Below the pieces are notes generated by a model. It ran no database searches, was not told the DNA's origin, and worked only from the letters and a program-made list of their open reading frames with translations. Below, piece after piece: positions 11,629 to 23,600 of a stretch of DNA of 64,000 bases. Position numbers and translations under genes: made by a program. Source of the DNA: Manduca sexta. Its lineage: Eukaryota > Arthropoda > Insecta > Lepidoptera > Sphingidae. How positions within the stretch are numbered: position 1 is the stretch's first letter; every line of letters begins with the position of its first letter. Where the stretch lies: positions 17,616,777 to 17,680,776 of the forward strand of contig NC_051141.1 of the NCBI RefSeq assembly GCF_014839805.1. The letters are read 5' to 3'.

Positions 11629-14600
11629 TCACACTGCATGCACGCTGGGCAGTGTGCCGTACAAGGTCCGCACGCCGTTCTCGCTCGGGACACGTGCGTG
11701 TGCGGCGCGCACGTGCGCGTTCACGTGCGCGTTGTGCAGCTCCGACACCTGCGTGCTGCACGCCGCGGCCGGGTCACCGGAGGAGCCTAGCGCACCACGC
11801 CTGGAACATCAGCCATAATACAATACCCGAAAAAAATTTAAGCAACTACTTGCGTGTTATTTTTTCTTTAACTAATTATAATCTTACTTCCATTTACTGG
11901 TTAGCAGGCCACAATATTTCCCATTTTTAAATTAAATAATTTAGTAGTGGAAACTTGTAATTGGCCTTCTTTAAGTTTATATTTTTCTATGAGTTGTACT
12001 AGCTGTAAGTTTCCCAAATAAAATAAAATAAAATCCACTGCTGAACATAGCCCTCCCCCAAAGATTTCCAGACGGACCTGTAGAAAGCCGCCTGCACCCA
12101 ACGTATTCATTCAGTACGTTAAAGATCCTATTGTGAAAAAGATTTTAGTTTTTCCTTTCCCGCTACAAAAATTGCTATCATTGTGGCAACCGATAACGTC
12201 ATAACACAAGCGAATTAGTTTAAAAAAATTAATTAAGAAAAGAAAATAATTTCTACAACAATAAATTCATAAGAAATATCTTTATTATAATCCAGGACAT
12301 GATCTATGTGTGTGTTAAATTTAGCAATCCGTTTAGCAGTATCTGCGGTTTCGTCGAACATAGATATTATCTTAATGTCGAAACATTGTAACAAACTGTT
12401 GCATTTATCATGTTACTTAATAAGAAAGTAAAATAAAAAGTAAGATGTTAGTATTGGTAAATAAAGTTATACCCTCTTTATATCACTTATAAATAATAGT
12501 CAGTTGCACAAAAATACTAAAACATAACTAAATGAGCATTTTTTCTCCGTGTATCATTAGAGAATACCAGATAATTAAAAGGCAATTAAAACGAAAAGCC
12601 AAGTCTTTCGCCGATAGTCCTAATAAAACATGAAACTTTTTCCTAGAAAACTAAAGTGAGTACCCAACAATTACAACATTGAACTTTAACATGTTGTTTA
12701 AAGAAACTTAATACCGCCAAAGATGTAGGAATAATATGCCGCAATGTCGACATCGGATGCAATTTTTTTTACTAAATACCAAAAAGCATAAACTCAACAA
12801 GACGTACATTCGATTTGCATAAAAAATACTAATTAAATCCGATAGCATTTGATCACAGGCAGTCATAAATACCTATTATAATACAGTGTAATGTAGCGTA
12901 TTTTTTAATATCGTTTTAATATTTTTTATGTAGTCGTTAAGTTATCGACTATTTTGGACTGCGCGTCGACGCCGGCGCAGACTTCGCTCGCCGCAAGCAC
13001 GACGCCCGGCTTACGAAAGAATTTTGAATTTATAATGTTTTCCCGAAGCTGTATTACCTTTAAAAGTCAATTATAATCAAGCCTAAGTGTGTTTTGTTTA
13101 ATTATGTACTAATAACTCAATATATCATCGGTCGGCAACACGGGGCCCGAGGCCCGCTAACGATCTGTTTGTGGCCCGTGATTGCTATGTAATAAGGCTT
13201 AAACATCAAAATAAATGTATTAAATTAAGAGTAAGCGCATTTAAAGCAGGGTTTCTAGGTTTAATGTTACGCGTACGGCATGCCTTTAGTTAATTTTGCC
13301 ACCTTGTGGCTCTTGCTTACCAAAAGATTGATGACCGCTGCAATATATGGTAAGCAAATTCCATAGTTACAATTACAACAGCGCATGAGTACTACAAAAA
13401 AATACATACCAGAATTCGTTGCCCGGGTGCGCATTTCCGTCCCAAGCGTACATCATGACGAGCAGACACCGCGCCCTGGCGCCCAGCAGCTTGGAGGACG
13501 GCTCCCGCTTCTCCACCAACACACAGATGCCCTCTGCGACCATACAACATTTATGACTTACAATTATGCCCGTTGACGTATTTTAGTTTTTACCCAGGGT
13601 GCAAGGTCCATGCCACCAGGACGTAATGCTGGAAGAGTTACCCGAGCACATGTCAGAAATAAGGTGGTCAGAAAATGGAGAGAATGTTTTTTTGTCTGAT
13701 CCTCAGAAATAAAACGAACGTATTTTTTTGTTAACAAGAGAAGCGCACGCTGATATTCGAACCCAATATAATAAAGTCGGATTTTATCAAGGTTTGTGCT
13801 CTCCTAACATTGTGCGATGGATAAGACCTAGAAGAAATGTGTAGTCTCATGTTAGATCATTTTAGGCAAATATGAGAGGTCGTCGCCAATTTAAATATTT
13901 CAAAATGTCTTAACGTTGTCTTACTCCTTATGACACAAGGTTTACATTTAAAGTAGATTTAGACAATGCGGCCCGTCGTTTTTTTTTTTATTAATAGCAA
14001 CCGCTATCTCTGTAAAGAGGAGTATTCTGCCAGTGTCGACTGTTCAAGTGACGCATTCATGTCAAAAAATAAAAAAGTTGAATTTAACAAACTGAAACTC
14101 GTATTACTATTACGAATAATATTAGTTAATATTACATGCTGACATATAAGGTTTTTTTTGGACAGCTGCCGTGGTTATCTCCGGGGCTACCCTGCGAACG
14201 AGTTACAGGCGAACCCCGACTCAGCAACCACGGCAGTCCCTATGAAGAATTGGTCCTACCGTTATCATCGAGGGCCACCACCACGGCTATCCGGTCTCCG
14301 GGCCTGGGAGGAAGAAAGGAGGGGACAAAGTGAAGGAAAAGAGAAAGGAGAAGGTACCCTCTAGGATAGATGGAGGGGAGAAGGGGAGACGTTCGCGAAA
14401 CCTTATAGGCCTCAATGTGTATTTACAACCATAAATACTGAACTGTGTCGGGGATGGATGATTATGGATGATAGGAAGTTCTACTTTCAATATCGTAGAG
14501 ATATCGACCAAAAACTTTGACTAACTTCACTCGTTAACGACAATTCGTTATCAACTTCACTTACCTTCTGGGTGTTCGCTTTTCTCCAAAAACAATGCCG

Positions 14601-17600
14601 ACTCCGAATCAAATTTCTCCTTTTTAATGTTGGTTTGAAACAGCGCTGAAATTTATATAAAGGTAATTTATTACAAAACATTTGCTATAACTGGTCGGTA
14701 GGCGCCTAAGATTATTTATTTATTGCCATTGACGTATATTCTATAGACACGAACGTCCATATAAACTATTTGTTCAAAATCTGAACTAAAATGGCAACGA
14801 AAACATCACTGTTATAACCTATTTATTCACTTGAACAACAAATAAATTTACTTATTTGACTAATATTTTTTATTCAAATCCAGGTTTACACTTAGACTCC
14901 TGTTCTTATATCATGAGCGCCACTCCGCACACAACCACAAGCCGACAATATTGACCATACTAGTCAGTTTGAATGGATTGCAGTTCAATTCAGTTGAACA
15001 CAATGAATGTTCGAAATGTCAAATCTAGTACGTAGAACATATATATCAATGTTTATTACACACTTATGCATACATGATATGCGGGTGGTATTAATGCAAG
15101 ACATTCTCAACCTGTTAACCTAACAAATATTTTTACTGAAGACAAAAAGAATGAAATACATGGACACAAAAAAGACGTATGTATTTTAAAAATGAATGCG
15201 TGTAATGATAAATGTGAGTCTAACAGTTATTTATGTGTGTAGATGTATGCGCGGCTGTGCCGTATAACGCGAATGTTCAGTTGAGACCTAGTTTTTATTT
15301 TTTTGTATTGTTCAGTATTATTTACAACTACCCAGTTCTTGTGTTAAAATCTTAATAAAATTCAATATTTATTTATATAATTACCGGTGGTCGACCAGTA
15401 GTCGAAATTTCATTATCAAATTCACTATATTTATAACATACATAAATTAAATTATCTGCACTCTATACGAAATTTAATTATGCCAAATCTCACTCCACTG
15501 CCGTACCCGCAACGTACTTAAAAAGTAGTACAACGTTGCTTATTCACATAATAATATCGATAATGCCCGACTAGTATCAGTCAGGTCAGAATTGTTCGTG
15601 TGCGGAACCGTGACACTGCTCATAGGTTCCTAAGTAGATCAAAAATTAGATAAGGAACGAACTGGATTCATTTAAAACGAACTGGTACACTATAGCTCGC
15701 TTCGTGGAACAATCTTTAGGTGACCTTTGCCCAACATTGTAATATTATCGGCTAATCTATATATAGAAATGAATCCCTATTTCCCTTGGTCACGCCATCA
15801 CGCAAGAACGGCTGGACCGATTTCACAATTTTTTTGTTGTGTTTCTTATTGTCAGAAGGTTCTTATAAAACAAAAATACAAAAAATTGCGCGGTAAACTA
15901 GAAAATTTAAGAAAACTAAACAACAATATTAATTTTACATAACTGTCAGCGATCGACAGAATGCGCGTGCGCATACATAGTTAAGACAGGACAACGTCTG
16001 TCGGGTCAGCTAGTACAATATAAAAAATATTTACAATATTACCTGCGATATCCGGCGAGGGTTGTATGTAGGAGAAGTTGACGTACGCGACGTGATCGAG
16101 TAGGCCTGCGGCGAGCAGCGCACGCGCACGCTCCACGAACGTCAACACGTAGACGTCGACCTGGTGACGCGACACGCGCCACACGCCCAGACCTGACGCG
16201 CAACTTCCCGTTATAGCTCGAGTAACTGGACGTGTTTACAGTATTCACACCAATACAACTTTACACAGTATATTGTTTCCACGGTTAAACCACTGAACTG
16301 ATTTTGGTTAATTTTGGTATAGAAATTATTTGACACTTTTAACCCGGAAAACATTTTCTAGTTCATAAAATAATCTATACTATTATATAAAGCTGAAGAG
16401 TTTGTTTGTTTGTTTGTTTGTTTGTTTGTTTGTTTGTTTGTTTGTTTGTTTGTTTGTTTGAACGCGCTAATCTCAGGAACTACCGGTCCAAACTGAAAAA
16501 TTCTTTTGCGTTGGATAGCCCTTTGTTCGTGGAGTGCTATAGGCTATATATCATCACGCTATACCCAATAGGAGCGGGGCAGTAATGGCTAATCTCAGGA
16601 ACTACCGGTCCAAACTGAAAAATTCTTTTGCGTTGGATAGCCCTTTGTTCGTGGAGTGCTATAGGCTATATATCATCACGCTATACCCAATAGGAGCGGG
16701 GCAGTAATGGCTAATCTCAGGAACTACCGGTCCAAACTGAAAAATTCTTTTGCGTTGGATAGCCCTTTGTTCGTGGAGAGCTATAGGCTATATATCATCA
16801 CGCTATATTCAATAGGAGCGGAGCAGTAATGGCTAATCTCAGGAACTACCGATTCGAACTGAAAAAATATTTTTGTGTTGAATAGTCCTTTGTTTGTGGA
16901 GTACACAAAGTTATATATCATCACGCTATGACCAATAGGAGCGGAGCAGTAATGGCTAATCTCAGGAACTACCGGTTTCAACTGAAAAATTCGTTTTGTG
17001 TTGGATAGCCCTTTATTTGTGGACCGCTATAAGCTATATATCATCACGCTATGACCAATAGGAGCGGAGCAGTAATGGCTAATCTCAGGAACTACCGGTT
17101 TGAACTGAAAAAATCTTTTTGTGTTGGATAGCCCTTTGTTCCTGGAGTGCTATAGGCTTTATATCATCATGCTATGACCAATAGGAGCGGAGCAGCAATG
17201 AAACATGTTGCAAAAACGGGGAAAATTATGAGTTTTGAGAGCTTCCGTTGCCTGCGCTGCGTAAACGGTTAAAGTTATGCAACAATGATGTATGACGGGA
17301 TTGTTTCACTTAAAAAGTTCTAAATAATATAACAAAGTCCCCCGCTGCATCTGTCTGCCTTAACGTGTTAAACTCAAAAACTACCTAACGTATTAAGATG
17401 AAATTTGGTATGGAGACAGTTTGAGACCCTGGGAAGAATATAGGCTCCCGGGAAACTACTATTTTTATAACGGAAAACTTTAGCCTGAAAAACTTTATAA
17501 CGCGGGCGGAGCCGCGAGCAAAAGCTAGTATTATTATAATTTAATGGTCAAATACATAAATACAAATAAAACATCACACGCGTGTGCATTGCGTTGCCAT

Positions 17601-20600
17601 GACGACGAACCTATTTATTCAGAAACTACACACGCGCGACATATGTGTTGTACACACCAACTTATACAAACGAAGTAATTCATAAAAATGCATCTAACAC
17701 CAACATTTCTAAAGTACGTACTGTTACATCCCTTAGATATACACATATTTGATGATAGAGACAAGACCTTCTGTCAAGTCATTGCAATTATCACTATATA
17801 GTATAAAACAAAGTCGCTTTCTCTGTCCCTATGTCCCTTTGTATGCTTAAATCTTTAAAAATACGCAACGGATTTTGATACGGTTCTTTTTAATACATAG
17901 AGTGATTCAAGAGAAAGGTTTATATGTATAATAACATCCATTAAATGGTGGAGAAATATTGCATCCGTGCGAAGCCGGGCGGGTCGCTAGTTACAATATA
18001 AAGCCCGAACACAAGCCGAGTCTCTCAGTCTGTCTCTATCCATTGTCCAGTCGTCACGCTGCTATTGTTTTTAAAGGAAAAACTGTATTTCTTTTTTTAA
18101 AATCCCTGTCGCCCTGTATCTTGTAACAGTACCAACAAGTAGACTCAACTCACCACATCCAATGACATTAACGAACGCCGGTCTCCCGTCAACGCGGGCC
18201 CTCTCGTTGGCCTCCAACAACACGGTTTCCGCGAGCAACGCGATCCGTTTGTAGAACGCCTCGTTGTCAAACACCAGGTCTTCTTTAGTGATGCGCACGT
18301 ACCGCTCGGTGTAGAGCCGCTCGTCGCCGGCGCGGGAGCCGATCGCCAATGAAGATTTATCTACTTCCGGATCGTCTTTCACCTGATATTATATGAAATG
18401 ATATGATTTATTTGAAAAATGTTATACATTACTAGCTTTTGCCCGCGGCTCCGCAACGGAAGCTCCCAAAACTAATAAATTTTCCCCGTTTTTGAAACAT
18501 GTTTAATTACCGCCATTACTGCTTCGCTGCTATTGGGTATAGCGTAATGATATATAGCCTATAGCACTCCACGAACAAAGGGCTATGCAACACAAAAACA
18601 TTTTTTCAGTTTGAACCGCTAGTTCTTGAGATTAGCGCGTTCAAACAAACAAACAAACTCTTCAAACTATAGATTTATATTCCGTCAATATTAACTCTAC
18701 CACCAGTTCGGAAAGCATTTTTTACTAAAGAAGAACGGGCAAGAAACTCTGGTGTTGCTCGCTTCAAAATCAGTTTAATGACTACAGTACATAATATAAA
18801 ATAAATAATAAAATAAATAAAAAGCCTTTTATTTCTAGAAATGGTTAGTACAGTTGATTAGTTTTTTTTTTTTTTTTTTTATGTTATGGGTTTTCCAGAA
18901 CCCCTTCACGGGTAAAGGCCTCCTCCAAAGATTTCCAGCGTTCTCTGCTCTGAGCTTTCTGTATCCAATCATGACCTGCTATCCTGATAATCTCATCTTG
19001 CCACCTCGTAAGCGGTCTTCCTCTGTAGCGTTTGCCTTGAGGCCCGGTCCATGTCGTTACCCTTTTTGTCCAGCGGCCGTCTTGCAGACGCGCTACATGA
19101 CCCGCCCATTTCCACTTAAGCTTTAAGGAGTGGCTTAAAACATCGGTTGCTTTTGTTAAGCGTCTTATTTTAGTGTGACGTATTTTATGGACCTTCCTAA
19201 TATTGAGCATGCTACGTTCCATACCCCGTTGACAAGTAGATATTTTATTTCTTGTCTTTTGTGGTAAACTTCCAAGTTTGACAGGCGTATGTTAGAGATG
19301 GTAAGATGCATGACGTCATGACTTTAGTTTTAAGTTTTATGGGCATATTGCTTTTAAATATTTCTTTATGACACCAATATTTATTCCAGGCCAGATGTAC
19401 GCATCTTTCAATTTCTTGGTCGTTGCTGTTCCTGTCGAAGCTCATTTGTTTCCCCAGATATATGTATTTTTCTGTATACTTGAGTGGTATATTATCTATA
19501 AAAATTGTTCTATTCTCTTTGCTGTTTGTCATCAACCTAGTTTTTGATAAATTCATTTCCAAGCCTACTTGTTTACTATGTTCGTTTAGCGATTGTAGCA
19601 TGAACTGTTGTTGAGAGTATGATTCAGAAAGCAGAACTAAATCGTCCGCAAAGCGCAGATGGTTAAGGTAATGCCCGTTGATATAGAGTCCGCATTTCTG
19701 CCAGTCGAGTTTACTTATTATGGATTCCAGTACGGCGATGAACAAAGTCGGGGACATAGGGTCGCCCTGTCTCACGCCTCTCTTGATAGGGAAACTAGAG
19801 CCGATTTTTTCGAGTTTTACTCTACCTGTACTGATATTATATATACTTTTTATTATCTCTATGTACTCCGTATTTACACCTTGTTCTTCTAGCGTATTCC
19901 AAATGCTTGTATGAGAAATTGTGTCAAAAGCTTTTTTGTAATCGATAAAAGCGATGTGTAGAGTTCTTTGTTTTTCTTGGTACTTTTCCATCAGTAAGTC
20001 CAGAGTGTGGATGTGGTCGACAGTAGAATAGCTTTTTCTGAAGCCCGCTTGTTCAATCGGCTGTGACGATTCTAGAATAGCTCTAATTCTTCCGTTTATC
20101 AGGCTTGAAAAGATCTTGTATAGACAAGGTAGGAGACTTATTGGTCTGTAGTTCTCGATGTCGTGAGGAGCTCCTTTTTTATATATTAAGAAAAAAGGAT
20201 TCAGTTTTTAGAAAAACAAGCACGACAGCGTAATATTGCTTTCTTCGGCATAGAAGAAAAAGATACATCATATAAAGACTTAGAGGACAACATAATTAAA
20301 TTTATAAAAGAGTATTTCTCGATTGATTTAGACACTAGAGATATACAGGAGGTAAAAAGAGTGGGGAGGAAAGGAGAAAAGCCCCGGCCATTAATAGTGA
20401 CTTTCTTAACTCTTGGCACGAAGATTAATATTCTCAAGCAAAAAAGATTGCTCAACAACACAATGTATTATATAAATGAGGACTACCCAAAATATATCTT
20501 AGAAAAAAGGAGAGAACTACAAAAACAAGCAATTCAAGAGCGCGAAAAAGGCAATAAAGTCGTGATAAAATATGATAAATTGGTTATTTTAAAACCAAAT

Positions 20601-23600
20601 AACAAGAGAACACTGCCTACATCACCAGAGTCAAACACTTTACCTCAAGGGGACAGCATTATTCAAATCAACAAAAAGAATAAAACTCTACAATCAAATT
20701 CCATGCGCAGATCAAATAGTATATCGGAAGGAGTACTAAAACCAGGCATTCTAAACTATCTAGTTAATAAAAATACCAACAATTCAACGCCGAACCAAGA
20801 CAACGACAAAAACAACAAAAATATATAGCAACTAACGTCCACCTCTCACACAGATGAAACATACAACATACAAATTCAACAGAACTACAAAAATCTTCTT
20901 CCAAGACGGTTGGTCACCGAGGAAGAATATGACCAAAACCCTCCAGAGATCATAACAAAAAATATAACGGAAAAGAGTGATTTACTTGGAACTAAAAATA
21001 AAAACAAACTATACTTATTAACTTATAATGTAAGAACTCTGTCATCTTACAGTCATTTATTAGAATTAAATGTAGCGCTCAACAATGTGAAATTTGATAT
21101 TATTGGATTGTCTGAAGTACGCAGAAGTGGGACAAAAATTGAGGAGTACGAAAATTTTATTCTCTGCTACACAGGAATTACACAAGGAATGTACGGAGTA
21201 GGATTCTTAATAAATAAATGCCATAAATCCAGCATAGAAAGCTTTACAAGTATTAGTGATAGAGTCGCACTCTTAAACTTAAATCTACAAAGTAAAAAAC
21301 TAACCCTAATTCAAGTGTATGCGCCCACGGAATCAGCCACAGAAGCAGAAATTGAACGTTTCTACACAAACTTATACAAAGCCATCAGCGAAGCACACAA
21401 GTTCTATATAATTATGGGAGATTTAAACGCAAAAATTGGACAACCGACGGCTGAGGAATATTTGATAATGAAACCATACGGATATGGCGTGAGAAATCAA
21501 AGAGGACAAAGATTGATTGACTTTGCACTCGAAAATAAAATTGCAATCCTAAATACCTTTTTTAAAAAGAAACCTAACCGCAAATGGACTTGGCGTTCGC
21601 CTAATGGTGATTATAAAAATGAAATAGACTTTATTATTTCAAACAAGCCAAACATGATACAAAATATAGAAGTTCTAAACCTCAATTACTCCTCAGACCA
21701 TCGCCCAATTAGAGCAACAATAACTATGGAAAAAATTAAGAAGATTAGAACTGGCTACACTGCCAACCCTAACTCTATGTTAAAGACTTTAGACGAAATA
21801 AATAAATATAGAGAAAATATTGCATCGCATCTACCAACTCTACTTAAATTGCAAGATAACTGCTCAATACAAAGTTACTACGATAAAATTGTCAACTCTA
21901 TCTCTGAGAGCCTTCAAAATTCAAAAATACGAAATACCAACAACATCAAAACAAATATCATCCTATCAGAAAATACTAGAGGACTTATAACTAGAAGGCA
22001 GTCACTCCAAAGGACCAAAAACAAAACAAGAGCCATGAAAAACGAAATGGCAGCGCTCTACAAACTTATAAACAAACGTATAAAAACCGACTACGCAATT
22101 TATAGAACGAACACTATAGTAAAACATATAGAACATTCTGGTAGTACAAAGAGAGCGTATAAAGAATTACAAATAAACAAAAATTGGATTGAATGTTTCA
22201 AAAAGAAAGAAAACATTCTGAACAACCGAAAAGACATAATAAATATAGCAACAGAATTTTATAAAACTCTCTACAGTGACCAGAAGCACGACCATCCTCA
22301 CCACACCAACATAAATTGCATCCACACAAAAATAAATGATTGTAGAGTATCACCATTCGATACTGAAGAAGTGTCCAATAGTATTAAGAGACTAAAAATA
22401 GGAAAGAGTCCCGGTGCGGATCACATTACAAATGAGGCCATAATAAAAGCTTGTACTTTACTGTCTCCATCGCTTACACATCTGTTCAACCGCATTCTAG
22501 AGTCAGCAGTTATACCTAAGCAATGGGCTGAGTCCATCATAATATTAACAGTACATAATAAAGAAAAGAAAAAATTACAAGTGAATTTTTATTATTGATT
22601 TTTAGAGCTGTTCACGTATATGCTCGCAAAATAAGGAATAATTTAATTTTAAATTTCCATACGAGTACACAACCCTCTCAGGAATCATGAAATATTTTAT
22701 TACAGTATAGTTTTTACTAGCTGTGCCCGCGGTTTCGCCGACGTAGAAATCAGTTTGTCACAAAGTTTTTTCACGCCTAAATCCCGACCAACAAGATTAT
22801 TTATAACTAAGCGACCTCTTCAACAGTCATAAGTATTAGTATATATAGTAATATTTCCGAATATACATAAGATGATCCCGGAACACGACGCACTTATGTG
22901 GGCCACTACGGCGGGTATATAACGCTATATAGTTTTAGGAACTTTTGTGGCGAGAAATCCTTCTCATGCAGGCCAACCCACAAACTATACCTAGTGTATT
23001 AAATAAACATTAAATCTCAACTTCACCACCTCAAACATGTAAAAACAGGAATATATAACTAGATAATAAACGGAAACTTGTGTTCTGGAATGGGTAGGCA
23101 GAAGTGATATTTTTCACTCAAGGTTCCTCGAGTTAATTTCCTATTACTAAGGATAGATACTTCCGGTAAGGTATCTTACCTCAAAGAAGGTGTCCCACAG
23201 GAGACGCCACGCAACACTCCCTGTTCGAGGGACCAAAATCTCTTCGCAGTCCATACGGCCGGGACGTTGAAAGCGAGGGCCGACACAACCTGAAGACACG
23301 GAAATAATTTTATAACGACATCTGACGGCCTTCCACTCTCTATCTGACTGGGTTGGTATAGAGTACACGTTTTTTATAAGATTACTAGCTAACCCGACAG
23401 ACGATATCCTGTCAACTATGAATTTGCAGCGCGCATTCTGTCAATCGCTGAAATGAACTCTTCTTGAATTTTCTAACGTTCCGCTCAACTTCCTTAATTT
23501 TTTCTTTCGTAAGGTCCTTCTCCTGACAATAACAAACACAACAAAAAATAATAGTGAAATCGGTGCAGCCGTTCACGCGTGATGGCGTGACCAAGAGAAA

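Larger units (their letters stand above)
16374..17528 (+). mobile_element. Non-autonomous Helitron, family H, with internal tandem array
   Basis: The element starts A|TCTATACTATTATATAAAG and ends GCGGGCGGAGCCGC hairpin, GAGCAAAAGCTAG|T. A 60-bp run of TTTG units follows the 5' end. Six tandem units of 122-123 bp come next. A reversed 242-bp relative with a single unit is at 18432-18673, so the array is an internal expansion. It is non-coding and lies in an intron of the MavL-like gene. Confidence 0.8.
18797..22547. mobile_element. RTE-like LINE insertion with inverted 5' part (twin priming)
   Basis: Two opposed pieces of one LINE meet at about 20190. From 20189 down to 18797 (minus) is the 3' half: rest of the reverse transcriptase, C-terminal segment, an A run (plus T run 18861-18880) and an A/T-repeat tail. 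From 20191 to 22547 (plus) is the 5' half: ORF1, endonuclease and the start of the reverse transcriptase. The 5' half stops at ESIIIL and the 3' half starts at LIYKKGAPHD, so together they rebuild one continuous domain. A few bases (TTAA) occur at both break points. The 13-bp duplication at both outer ends shows a single insertion. It lies in the intron 18383-23179 of the MavL-like gene. Confidence 0.9.

Noticed and set aside
11652..11930. Arg-rich plus-strand ORF
   Set aside because: Antisense to the last exon of the MavL-like gene, whose minus reading continues the family pattern to a stop.
16466..17200. CRISPR-like regular repeat spacing
   Set aside because: The units are contiguous 122-123 bp tandem copies without unique spacers and lie inside a eukaryotic Helitron.
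18854..19914. Plus-strand ORFs of 60-90 codons
   Set aside because: Shadows of the LINE reverse transcriptase, which reads on the minus strand.
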